A stretch of DNA of 17,882 nt, taken from Clostridiaceae bacterium (GTDB lineage Bacteria > Bacillota > Clostridia > Lachnospirales > Lachnospiraceae). Shown in pieces: positions 7,225-14,121 of the stretch (the first letter of the stretch is position 1; every line of letters starts with the position of its first letter). The translations under genes and the position numbers were made by a program. The notes below the pieces were generated by a model. It did no database searches, was not told the DNA's origin, and was given only the letters and a program-made list of their open reading frames with translations. The stretch lies in NCBI GenBank assembly GCA_018378255.1, contig JAGZXV010000118.1, positions 1-17,882 on the forward strand. The letters are read 5' to 3'.

Positions 7225-7906
7225 TCTTTCTCAGCCTCCTCTCCAGACATTTTACAAAGTAGCTGAATACCATTACCATCACCAGGTAGATGATCGCAAC
7301 AGCCATCAACGGTAAAAATGCGTTGTAAGTACGGCTTCTGATAATGTCGCCTCCCTTTGTAAGATCCTGGAGGGCGATGTAGCCGGCTACTGAAGTTTCC
7401 TTTAAAAGTACGATGAATTCATTTCCTAAAGTGGGCAGTACGTTCTTAAACGCCTGGGGCATGATGATATACCACATGGTCTGGGAATAATTAAAACCAA
7501 GGCTTCTCCCCGCTTCAAACTGACCGGCGTCGATGGACATGATTCCGCTTCGGAAAATCTCCGCCACATATGCCCCCGAGTTAATACCGAAGGCCAGCAC
7601 CGCCGCCACAACCTTGTTAATATCCACGCTGCCGAAAATAACAAAGTAAATGATGAGGAGCTGTACAACAACCGGTGTTCCGCGGATAATGGTCAGGTAG
7701 ACGCTGCAGAGCGCGTTGAGAATTTTCAGCTTTCCGGTTTTCTCATAAGTAGAGCGGATCATGGCAACCAGAAAGCCCAGCACAATACCGATCAGGACTG
7801 CAAAAAACGTAACCGTCAATGTAACCCTTAATCCGTCGGTAATGTATCTCCAACGCTCTTTTTCTATGAAATTGAGATAGAATGCCCGTTTAAAATTTTC
7901 CCACAT
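7214..7906 (-). CDS. Polar amino acid ABC transporter permease
   Basis: Membrane subunit of the importer, HisM/GlnP type, 230 residues. Hydrophobic segments lie near 24-50, 62-92, 95-115 and 185-220. The EAA coupling loop that docks on the ATPase reads EAGRSLGFNYSQTMWYIIMP, with the preceding AEIFRSGIMSID typical of the PAAT family, and IIRGTPVVVQLLIIYF earlier. AAGGAAG sits six bases before the ATG. It starts 26 bases after the lipoprotein gene and overlaps the ATPase gene by 11 bases. Only one permease gene is present, so the transporter probably uses a homodimer. Confidence 0.93.
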   Translation of the reverse strand: MWENFKRAFYLNFIEKERWRYITDGLRVTLTVTFFAVLIGIVLGFLVAMIRSTYEKTGKLKILNALCSVYLTIIRGTPVVVQLLIIYFVIFGSVDINKVVAAVLAFGINSGAYVAEIFRSGIMSIDAGQFEAGRSLGFNYSQTMWYIIMPQAFKNVLPTLGNEFIVLLKETSVAGYIALQDLTKGGDIIRSRTYNAFLPLMAVAIIYLVMVMVFSYFVKCLERRLRKSER

Positions 7907-7932
7907 GGTAATCTTCCTTTATCTGATATTTA

Positions 7933-8667
7933 TTAATCGGCTGTGATATATTTGTCTACAATCTTCTGCAGTTCACCGGATTCTTTCAATTTGGCGATTG
8001 CCGCATTGATACCGTCTACCAGCTCTTTATTGCCTTTTTTCACTGCGATGGCATATTCTTCTTCCGTATATGCCTCATCCAGAATTGCAAGCCCTTCATT
8101 CTCACTCACAAACACTTTTGCAGGTTCGCCGTCAATGATAACCGCGTCTACTTTTCCCTGCTGAAGAGCCTGAACCGCTTCAAATCCCTTATTGTAACGG
8201 TCTACCGCATCATCGCCGAACTCATCGCTGGCATATAAATCTCCTGTTGTTCCAAGCTGAACGCCGATCTTCTTGCCTGTTAAATCAGCAGGTCCTGTCA
8301 CTTCGCTGCCTTCCTGTACGATAATAACCTGAGTTGCTTTTGCATATGGATCGGAGAAATCAACATTTTCCTGACGTTCCGGTGTAACAGTCATTCCTGC
8401 TGCGCCAAATGATGCCTTTCCGGACTGCACAGCCGGAATAATGGAATCAAATGCCATATCGGAAATTTCAAATTCCTTTCCCATCTCAGAAGCGATCGCC
8501 TTTGCAATCTCCACATCGATACCTACGATCTGATCTCCCTCATGGTATTCATATGGCGGGAACTCCGCATTGGTCGCCATAATCAGCTTATCGTTTTTCT
8601 TGCCGCAGGCTGCCAGGGATGCTGCCATGCACACTGCCATAGCTAAAACAAAAATCTTCTTTTTCAT
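7933..8667 (-). CDS. Amino acid ABC transporter substrate-binding lipoprotein
   Basis: Extracytoplasmic binding protein that captures the amino acid for the permease. The 244-residue product begins with a lipoprotein signal peptide: MKKK, a hydrophobic stretch, then LAAC with the lipidated Cys at 21. The mature part matches the bacterial type 3 binding-protein family: MATNAEFPPYEYHEGDQIVG, then DVEIAKAIA and FSDPYAKATQVIIV. AGGAGG precedes the ATG at 8667; a possible upstream start would place the signal peptide awkwardly and lacks a binding site. It is first in the operon, consistent with higher expression of the binding protein. The NAEFPPYEY ligand region fits basic, polar or sulfur amino acids; the ligand is undetermined. 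Confidence 0.93.
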   Translation of the reverse strand: MKKKIFVLAMAVCMAASLAACGKKNDKLIMATNAEFPPYEYHEGDQIVGIDVEIAKAIASEMGKEFEISDMAFDSIIPAVQSGKASFGAAGMTVTPERQENVDFSDPYAKATQVIIVQEGSEVTGPADLTGKKIGVQLGTTGDLYASDEFGDDAVDRYNKGFEAVQALQQGKVDAVIIDGEPAKVFVSENEGLAILDEAYTEEEYAIAVKKGNKELVDGINAAIAKLKESGELQKIVDKYITAD

Positions 8668-8732
8668 AACATATCCTCCTCTTACTCTCATCCGTTCTCT
8701 TCCTTAATATACAGAACAAATGCATAATTATT

Positions 8733-8762
8733 AATACTATCTCGTATACATTATATAGTATT
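8733..8762. promoter_or_regulatory. Candidate operator overlapping the ABC transporter -10 box
   Basis: AATACTAT (8733-8740) and ATAGTATT (8755-8762) are perfect 8-base inverted arms 14 bases apart, with a GTATAC palindrome between them. One arm touches the -10 box, a position where a bound repressor would block initiation. AT-rich background makes chance occurrence possible. Confidence 0.4.
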
Positions 8763-8777
8763 TTTTAAATTAATCAA
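8750..8777 (-). promoter_or_regulatory. Predicted promoter of the amino acid ABC operon
   Basis: Minus-strand TTGATT (8772-8777), 16-base spacer and perfect TATAAT (8750-8755). Transcription would start about 75 bases before the lipoprotein start codon. Confidence 0.65.
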
Positions 8778-8870
8778 GTGGGAACTTCATTCACATCCAT
8801 GTTTCTTTCCGTTTTCCCATCTTTTGTCACAATTTGACGACCTCTTTTCCTATAAAAAAGGAACGGCCTG

Positions 8871-8879
8871 TGGTATACT
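8871..8879 (+). promoter_or_regulatory. Extended -10 promoter of the GGDEF gene
   Basis: TGG followed by TATACT, an extended -10 box, about 30 bases before the GGDEF start codon. No -35 element is visible at the proper distance; a TTGACG at 8834 is too far away. Confidence 0.45.
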
Positions 8880-8910
8880 ATGAGAATTAACTCGCCTGCA
8901 GGAGGTACTT

Positions 8911-9567
8911 ATGTCTTTTTTCAACCATCCGATTACCATTGCTGCTGCGATTGCACTGATTATTCTGATAACCATACCCCTTCTGGCTTATATTATAATA
9001 GCGGAGTGGTTTTCCATCCAGAACAGGATATTCCGTTACGATGATCTGACCGGGCTGTATGACCGCAGATCACTGCGGATGAAAATCCAGCGCAGCCTTA
9101 AACATAAAACAATACGGCGTTTTCACAAACAGGACAACCGGATTCTGGACGCATTTGTTCTCATCGATCTGGATTGTTTTAAACAGGTAAACGATACGTA
9201 TGGACATCCATGCGGAGATCAACTGCTTTCCCACATATCCGAAATTCTTAAATCCAACATCAGAAGCACTGATATTATCGGACGCCTGGGCGGCGATGAA
9301 TTTGTCATCTACCTGCCCCATATCAAATCGATTCCAAATGTTAAAACAAAAGTGTCCAGGATTACCTATGCCGTTACCTCTTCCCTCAGCCAGATACCCC
9401 AATGGAAACACGTGACATTCAGCATCGGAATCGCTCTGGCCCCAAGAGACGGCAGCGACTTCGACCTTCTTTACGAGCGGGCGGATATCGCCCTGTATGA
9501 AGCCAAAAAAGCCGGAAAAAACCAGGCCGTTATCTATGGAAACAATTTACGCAGCACCTCAAATTGA
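8911..9567 (+). CDS. Membrane-anchored GGDEF-domain diguanylate cyclase
   Basis: Likely makes cyclic di-GMP from two GTP. The 218-residue protein has one N-terminal membrane helix (about 8-32), a short linker, and a GGDEF domain starting at DDLTGLYDRRSL (44-55). Metal-binding DLDCFKQVND (86-95) and the catalytic GRLGGDEF (124-131) are intact, and RSTD at 118-121, five residues before GGDEF, matches the RxxD inhibitory site for product feedback. AERADIALYEAKKAGKN-type sequence closes the domain. No sensor domain is present, so input would have to come through the membrane helix or a partner. GGAGG lies five bases before the ATG. It is divergent from the amino acid ABC operon and followed by its own terminator. 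Confidence 0.93.
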   Translation: MSFFNHPITIAAAIALIILITIPLLAYIIIAEWFSIQNRIFRYDDLTGLYDRRSLRMKIQRSLKHKTIRRFHKQDNRILDAFVLIDLDCFKQVNDTYGHPCGDQLLSHISEILKSNIRSTDIIGRLGGDEFVIYLPHIKSIPNVKTKVSRITYAVTSSLSQIPQWKHVTFSIGIALAPRDGSDFDLLYERADIALYEAKKAGKNQAVIYGNNLRSTSN

Positions 9568-9579
9568 CATTTTTCATTT

Positions 9580-9626
9580 CCGGTGTTATCATAAACTCCG
9601 TCGCAGTATGACGACCGGCATTTTTT
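9580..9626 (+). terminator. Terminator after the GGDEF gene
   Basis: CCGGT (9580-9584) pairs with ACCGG (9614-9618), with partial further pairing inside, then a run of six T at 9621-9626. Confidence 0.55.
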
Positions 9627-9665
9627 ATTCAAAATTATGCCTTTCACATCGAAATGGAGGATATC

Positions 9666-10091
9666 ATGACAAAGGATTCTATCGATTCAAGGGTTGCCCT
9701 TGCCTTGGACAAACATAATAAAGGATATAACTGCGCCCAGTCCGTAGCCTGCTCGTTCAGCGACCTGGTGGATTTGGATGAAGAGGCCATTTTCAGAATC
9801 ACGGAAGGCCTGGGGCTGGGAATGGGAAGTACGGACGGAACCTGTGGAGCCATCTCGGCCGCCGCCATTTTATCAGGATTGAAACTGAGCACCTGCAATC
9901 TGGACGCCCCCAATTCCAAAGCCGATTCCTATAGAAGTTCAAAAGCCTGTATGGATGCATTTAAAGAACAGAACAAAAGCCTGGTCTGCCGGGAACTGAA
10001 AGGCCTGGACACGCAGATTGTGCTCCGCCCATGTAATGACTGCATCGCAGACGCGGTAAAAATTATAGCAGAACGGCTTTTTAGCGAATAG
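9666..10091 (+). CDS. C_GCAxxG_C_C family putative redox protein (copy 1)
   Basis: A 141-residue soluble protein of the C_GCAxxG_C_C family (Pfam PF09719), thought to be redox-active, with no established reaction. The signature is clear: KGYNCAQSVACSF (first Cys at 23), GLGLGMGSTDGTCGAISA (Cys 60), LVCRELKG (Cys 108) and RPCNDCIADA (Cys 123 and 126). The second motif ends in Ala (CGAISA) where the family usually has Gly, and the last motif carries an additional Cys compared with the copy at 16174. The start at 9666 has GGAGG six bases upstream; an earlier in-frame ATG at 9654 overlaps that binding site. It stands between two terminators, and no clear promoter of its own is visible, so it may depend on read-through from the GGDEF gene. 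Confidence 0.88.
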   Translation: MTKDSIDSRVALALDKHNKGYNCAQSVACSFSDLVDLDEEAIFRITEGLGLGMGSTDGTCGAISAAAILSGLKLSTCNLDAPNSKADSYRSSKACMDAFKEQNKSLVCRELKGLDTQIVLRPCNDCIADAVKIIAERLFSE

Positions 10092-10141
10092 ACTGCATTA
10101 TAATTCAGGTTATTTCCAATGATACAAACGGAAAGTACATC

Positions 10142-10193
10142 AAAGACCTGCATCTCCAGATCTAAGCGATTCGGAAACATGCAGGTCTTTTTT
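10142..10193 (+). terminator. Terminator after C_GCAxxG_C_C copy 1
   Basis: AAAGACCTGCAT (10142-10153) and ATGCAGGTCTTT (10179-10190) are perfect 12-base arms, ending in a run of six T to 10193. The opposite strand ends in only three T, so it is a weaker stop for the convergent HAD gene. Confidence 0.85.
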
Positions 10194-10197
10194 CATG

Positions 10198-10872
10198 CTA
10201 TTTTTCATAAGATAGCGGTTTCTTTATAATATCAATTACTTCCCTCGGATCATCCACAATAAACTTAGGATGATATGCTTCCAGTTCCTCTCTGCAGCGG
10301 AACCCCCAGGTCACACCGGCCGTATCCATGCCGGCCGCCAGCCCGGTTTTCATATCCGTACTGGTGTCTCCCAGATAAAGTCCCTGTTCCGGTTTCAGCC
10401 CCAATTCCTCCAGAACCGCATAAACCCCGGCCGGATCAGGTTTCCGGTTCACTCCCTCTTTTTCCCCGGAAATCACATCAAAATACCCTTTTCCGAACAC
10501 GGTTTCGATATTCTCGATCGTTCTTTCATGGGCTTTATTGGACAGCACCGCAATTTTCACACCATTTGCCTTCAGAAATTCCAGCAGTTCCCGGATGCCG
10601 TCATAGGCATCAATCCGGTAAAGGCAGTTTTCTTTAAAATATCTGTTATAAGTTTTAAGAGCGTCTTCATAATGAACCAGGTCTTTATCCCCGCTGTAAA
10701 CTAACGCCCTCTCCACAAATTTCTTATAACCGTCACCGACAAAAACCTTGGTGTGTTCATCGTCAACCGGACCGTATCCATACTCAGCCAGCATCAGATT
10801 GATGGTCTTTGTCAATGCATAAATAGAATTAATCAACGTACCGTCCAAATCAAATATACAACACTGATACAT
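10198..10872 (-). CDS. HAD-superfamily phosphatase (phosphoglycolate phosphatase-like)
   Basis: A 224-residue cytosolic hydrolase. The nucleophile motif FDLDGTLINS has Asp 8 and Asp 10; motif II is VLSNKAHERT; the motif III Lys lies in NRKPDPAGVYAVL; motif IV is YLGDTSTDMKTG. The cap between residues 15 and 85 is helical, placing it in the Gph/PGMB-like subclass that removes phosphate from small molecules such as 2-phosphoglycolate or sugar phosphates. The substrate cannot be read from sequence. The ATG at 10872 has only a weak GAGAGG upstream. Single gene, convergent with the C_GCAxxG_C_C gene and transcribed from a promoter at 10994-11022 with a leader of about 115 nt. Confidence 0.88.
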   Translation of the reverse strand: MYQCCIFDLDGTLINSIYALTKTINLMLAEYGYGPVDDEHTKVFVGDGYKKFVERALVYSGDKDLVHYEDALKTYNRYFKENCLYRIDAYDGIRELLEFLKANGVKIAVLSNKAHERTIENIETVFGKGYFDVISGEKEGVNRKPDPAGVYAVLEELGLKPEQGLYLGDTSTDMKTGLAAGMDTAGVTWGFRCREELEAYHPKFIVDDPREVIDIIKKPLSYEK

Positions 10873-10993
10873 GTTTCCCTCTCATTCCGCCTGTAAAACC
10901 GGCAGTTTATTCCTCTAATGACAGGTGTGCATGCATGTGGCTCTGGCCCGTTTCCATCACAGCGTTCGCCGGCTGCTCCCCTGCCTGCTCACC

Positions 10994-11022
10994 ATTATAA
11001 TGGAAATGCCTTTCATATGCAA
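10994..11022 (-). promoter_or_regulatory. Predicted promoter of the HAD phosphatase gene
   Basis: Minus-strand TTGCAT (11017-11022), 17-base spacer, perfect TATAAT (10994-10999). The -10 lies inside the palindrome CCATTATAATGG. The promoter sits right after the fruA stop, with no fruA terminator seen before it, so fruA transcripts may run into this gene. Confidence 0.65.
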
Positions 11023-11036
11023 CGGCAATCACGCAA

Positions 11037-12992
11037 TTATTCCGCGTCCTTTTTAAGCAGGCCCAAAATCAGACATCCGATGGCAGCCCCGATGAGAACT
11101 GCCGCCAAATACATCAGCGGGTTTCCGATGGTAGGAAGTACGAAGATGCCGCCGTGAGGCGCCCTAAGCGTGCAGTCAAAGAACATGGAAAGTCCGCCTG
11201 CCACCGCAGATCCAATGATACAGGATGGAAGAACTCTCAGGGGATCCTGGGCTGCAAATGGAATCGCGCCTTCTGAAATAAAGGAAAGCCCCATGATATA
11301 ATTCACTATACCTGACTGTCTGTCCTTTTCCGTAAACTTTCTCTTAAAGAATGTGGTGCAAAGGGCGATTGCCAGAGGAGGAACCATACCTCCCGCCATG
11401 ACGGCTGCCATCACCTCAAAATTGCCTTCCGCCAACTGGGCTGTACCGAATACATATGCAGCCTTATTCACAGGGCCGCCCATATCCACCGACATCATGC
11501 CGCCTACTACCATGCCTAAAACCACTTTGCTGGTACCGCCCATGCCGTTTAAAAGTCCGGTGAGGCCGTCATTAATCATGCCCATATAAGGGTTGATGAA
11601 TGTGGTAACCACTCCTACCAGCAGAATGCCAAGAACCGGATACAGAAGTACCGGTTTGATTCCTTCCAATGATTTTGGAAGTTTACTGAACAGCTTTCTC
11701 AAACCAACTACAATATAGCCGCCTACAAAACCGGCAAACAAAGCGCCGAGGAAACCGGCATTTACCGCCCCGCCTGCCGGATTGGCAAATGTAGCCCCCA
11801 TTTTCGCAACCAGACCGCCCACAAAACCAACTGCCAGTCCCGGACGGTCAGCAATGCTCATGGCGATATAGCCGGACAATACAGGAAGCATCATGCCAAA
11901 GGCCTGCTCACCAATTGTTTTTAAATAAGCCGCTAACGGCGTGTTCTTACCAAAATTTGCCGGATCTATCTCATAATTATCGAACAAAAATGCCAGCGCA
12001 ATCAAAATACCGCCGCCGATTACAAACGGCAGCATATGGGAAACGCCATTCATCAGGTGTTTGTAAATCGTGCGTCCGATTCCATCTCCGCCTTCCGAAA
12101 TCTCGGCGCTGCCGCCTCCGGCATGATGATAAACAGGGACAGTTCCACCCACCGCCCTTTGAATCAGTTCTTCCGCTTTGTGGATGCCGTCTGAAACAGG
12201 TACCATAATCACTGGTTTTCCATCAAACCGGGCCATCTCCACATTCTTATCGGCTGCGATGATGATACAGTCCGCTGCTGCGATCTCATCCCTTGTCAGC
12301 ACATTCTGGGCTCCGCCCGATCCGTTTGTCTCCGCCTTTAACGGAACTCCCAGTTTCTTTCCCGTATTCTCCAGGTTTTCAGCCGCCATAAAGGTGTGTG
12401 CGATGCCGGTCGGGCAGGCAGTGACCGCCAGGACACGGTATCCGCCGTCCGCATTTACCTCTCCTGCATTAATCCCTCCTGCATTTGCTGCCTGAGCATT
12501 TTTCTGCTCCTCTTTCTTCTTTTCCTTTTCATATCGTTCGGATTCCGTATCATCGATGATTTTTAAAAATTCCTCTTTTGTCTTCGCCGATATCAAGGCA
12601 TCCTTAAATCCCGGGTTCATCAATAGGGTGGATAATTTGGATAGCGCCTCCAGATGGGTATCCGCTTCTCCGTCAGGAGCTGCGATCATAAAGATCAGGT
12701 TGGCCGCCGAACCGTCAAAAGCCTCATAATCCACACCATCCGGCACCACGATTGCCGCCAGCCCCGGTTCTTTCACAGCTGCCACCTTCGCATGAGGAAT
12801 GGCAATCCCTTCTCCTACCGCAGTGCTTCCAAGGGCTTCTCTTGCCAGTATTCCTTCTTTATATCCTGCTCTGTCATTGAGACGGCCTCCGGCCGCCATC
12901 AGTTCAACCAGACGGTCGATCGCTTCTTCTTTTGAAGATACCTGCACGCCCAATGCAATACTTTCCTTTTTTAAAAGCTCTGTAATCCTCAT
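11037..12992 (-). CDS. fruA: PTS fructose transporter, EIIABC fusion
   Basis: Imports fructose and phosphorylates it to fructose 1-phosphate. The single 651-residue chain carries all three domains in the order A-B-C. EIIA occupies about 1-145 with phosphorylated His 67 in GIAIPHAKV. A charged, Ala/Asn-rich linker (about 150-183) follows. EIIB occupies about 185-285 with phosphorylated Cys 193 in VTACPTGIAHTFMAAENL, a wording typical of the fructose family. The membrane EIIC domain runs from about 310 to the end, with SHMLPFVIGGGILIALAF at its start and RAPHGGIFVLP near the end. AGGAGG lies just before the ATG. It is 13 bases after fruK and in the same operon. Mannose-family or 2-O-mannosyl-glycerate paralogs share this layout; the fruK partner makes fructose the best call. 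Confidence 0.92.
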   Translation of the reverse strand: MRITELLKKESIALGVQVSSKEEAIDRLVELMAAGGRLNDRAGYKEGILAREALGSTAVGEGIAIPHAKVAAVKEPGLAAIVVPDGVDYEAFDGSAANLIFMIAAPDGEADTHLEALSKLSTLLMNPGFKDALISAKTKEEFLKIIDDTESERYEKEKKKEEQKNAQAANAGGINAGEVNADGGYRVLAVTACPTGIAHTFMAAENLENTGKKLGVPLKAETNGSGGAQNVLTRDEIAAADCIIIAADKNVEMARFDGKPVIMVPVSDGIHKAEELIQRAVGGTVPVYHHAGGGSAEISEGGDGIGRTIYKHLMNGVSHMLPFVIGGGILIALAFLFDNYEIDPANFGKNTPLAAYLKTIGEQAFGMMLPVLSGYIAMSIADRPGLAVGFVGGLVAKMGATFANPAGGAVNAGFLGALFAGFVGGYIVVGLRKLFSKLPKSLEGIKPVLLYPVLGILLVGVVTTFINPYMGMINDGLTGLLNGMGGTSKVVLGMVVGGMMSVDMGGPVNKAAYVFGTAQLAEGNFEVMAAVMAGGMVPPLAIALCTTFFKRKFTEKDRQSGIVNYIMGLSFISEGAIPFAAQDPLRVLPSCIIGSAVAGGLSMFFDCTLRAPHGGIFVLPTIGNPLMYLAAVLIGAAIGCLILGLLKKDAE

Positions 12993-13005
12993 ATAGCCCT
13001 CCTGA

Positions 13006-13911
13006 CTAAGATATCTGTTTTAACAGATCCATAATTAAATCCTTTTCCCCGATACCGTCGGAAAATGCCGTAGCGCTTCCGGCAGCCGTTCCCAGCCTCA
13101 GCGCATAGCCATAATCGCCTGTATCCAGGTATCCCGCTAAAAATCCGGCGACCATGGAGTCACCGGCTCCCACTGAATTTTTCACCGTTCCCTTGGGCAC
13201 TCCGATTTTATGCACATCCCCGGACCCAGTTACCAGAACCGCTCCGTCACCGGCCATGGACACCAGCACATTTTGGGCCCCCAGTTCCTGTAGTTTTTTG
13301 GCATATTGGATGACTTCTTCGTCCCCGTGAAGCTCAACGCCGAACATCTCGCCCAGTTCATGATTGTTTGGCTTTATTAAAAAGGGCCTGTATTTCAAAA
13401 CATTCATAAGAAGATCTTTCGTAGCATCTACGGCAATGCGCACCCCTTTATTCTGAAGGCGTTCCATAATCCGTTCATAAATATCATCGCTGATGGTTTT
13501 CGGTATGCTTCCCGATAAAACCAGCACATCCCCATCCTGAATCCGGTCAAGCTGTCCGAATAAAAGCTCCACATCAGCGTTCGTGATCTCCGGGCCCATG
13601 CCGTTGAGCTCAGTTTCTTCTGCCGATTTAAGCTTTACATTGATTCTGGACATGCCTTTTTTTACATGGATGAATTCCGAATGAAATCCCAGGGTCTTAG
13701 CCCCGCGCTCAATCTCATCTCCTGTAAACCCTGCGACAAATCCCAACGCTGTTGTTTCAAAACCCAAATTGGCAAGAATTGCCGATACATTCAACCCTTT
13801 TCCCCCATAAAAGATGTGTTCCTCCGATGTCCTGTTGATTTCCCCAAGGGTGAAATGATCTACTTTTACTACGTAATCCAATGCCGGATTAAACGTTACC
13901 GTGTAAATCAT
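13006..13911 (-). CDS. fruK: 1-phosphofructokinase (PfkB family)
   Basis: Phosphorylates fructose 1-phosphate to fructose 1,6-bisphosphate, joining PTS fructose uptake to glycolysis. The 301-residue ribokinase-fold protein starts MIYTVTFNPALDYVV, typical of FruK/LacC, has the substrate-binding GGKGLNVS (36-43), PNNHELGEMFG (181-191), and the C-terminal VGAGDSMVAGFLAG with catalytic Asp 251. AGGAG lies nine bases before the ATG. First gene of the fruK-fruA operon. Tagatose-6-phosphate kinase (LacC) belongs to the same subfamily, but the fused fructose PTS next door argues for FruK. Its promoter region carries the operator candidates at 13933 and 13975. Confidence 0.92.
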   Translation of the reverse strand: MIYTVTFNPALDYVVKVDHFTLGEINRTSEEHIFYGGKGLNVSAILANLGFETTALGFVAGFTGDEIERGAKTLGFHSEFIHVKKGMSRINVKLKSAEETELNGMGPEITNADVELLFGQLDRIQDGDVLVLSGSIPKTISDDIYERIMERLQNKGVRIAVDATKDLLMNVLKYRPFLIKPNNHELGEMFGVELHGDEEVIQYAKKLQELGAQNVLVSMAGDGAVLVTGSGDVHKIGVPKGTVKNSVGAGDSMVAGFLAGYLDTGDYGYALRLGTAAGSATAFSDGIGEKDLIMDLLKQIS

Positions 13912-13932
13912 ATGTCACTACTCCTTTTCTTA

Positions 13933-13949
13933 ATGAAATTTTATTTCAT
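13933..13949. promoter_or_regulatory. Candidate RpiR-family operator downstream of fruK promoter
   Basis: ATGAAATTTTATTTCAT is a perfect 7-3-7 palindrome, lying about 12 bases downstream of the fruK -10 box. A related site occurs at the regulator gene itself. The half-site spacing (6-3-6 core) equals that of the known HexR operator, another RpiR-family regulator. Confidence 0.6.
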
Positions 13950-13961
13950 ATCTATGGTCTT

Positions 13962-13990
13962 ATAATAATACACAATTTCATATCCGTCAA
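13962..13990 (-). promoter_or_regulatory. Predicted promoter of fruK-fruA
   Basis: Minus-strand TTGACG (13985-13990), 17-base spacer, TATTAT (13962-13967). The start would be near 13955, immediately before the palindrome, so a bound protein would block the transcript. Confidence 0.65.
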
Positions 13991-13998
13991 TATGGAAT
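13975..13998. promoter_or_regulatory. Second operator-like inverted repeat over the fruK -35 region
   Basis: ATTTCATAT (13975-13983) and ATATGGAAT (13990-13998) are inverted with one mismatch and a 6-base spacer. The first arm plus the next base gives ATTTCATATC, the same 10-mer found at 13943 and 15013. It overlaps the promoter itself. Confidence 0.4.
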
Positions 13999-14040
13999 TT
14001 AACATTTTTTAGCAATTTTCTCATAGTATCAGGCAAAAAT

Positions 14041-14068
14041 CCGCCCGGGGCGGGGCCGCTTTAGCGGC
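14041..14068. repeat. Two small GC-rich hairpins after the rpiR-type gene
   Basis: CCGCCC-G-GGGCGG (14041-14053) and GCCGCT-TT-AGCGGC (14055-14068) are back-to-back perfect inverted repeats. On the minus strand the first is followed by ATTTTT. They may serve as backup terminators insulating the fruK promoter from the upstream transcript. Confidence 0.6.
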
Positions 14069-14071
14069 AAT

Positions 14072-14106
14072 AAAAAAAGCTGCTGCACTTAGTATGCAAC
14101 AACTTT
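14072..14106 (-). terminator. Terminator of the RpiR-family regulator gene
   Basis: Minus-strand AAAGTTGTTGCA (14095-14106) pairs with TGCAGCAGCTTT (14076-14087), all 12 pairs formed when two G-U pairs are allowed, and is followed by a T-run of seven reaching 14072. Confidence 0.8.
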
Positions 14107-14121
14107 CCCTTTTTCATAGCA

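Noticed and set aside
9070..9411. 113-codon open frame antisense to the GGDEF gene
   Set aside because: Mirrors a well-supported domain; no start signal.
13006..13911. Tagatose-6-phosphate kinase (LacC)
   Set aside because: Same subfamily, but the co-transcribed EIIABC of fructose type favours 1-phosphofructokinase.
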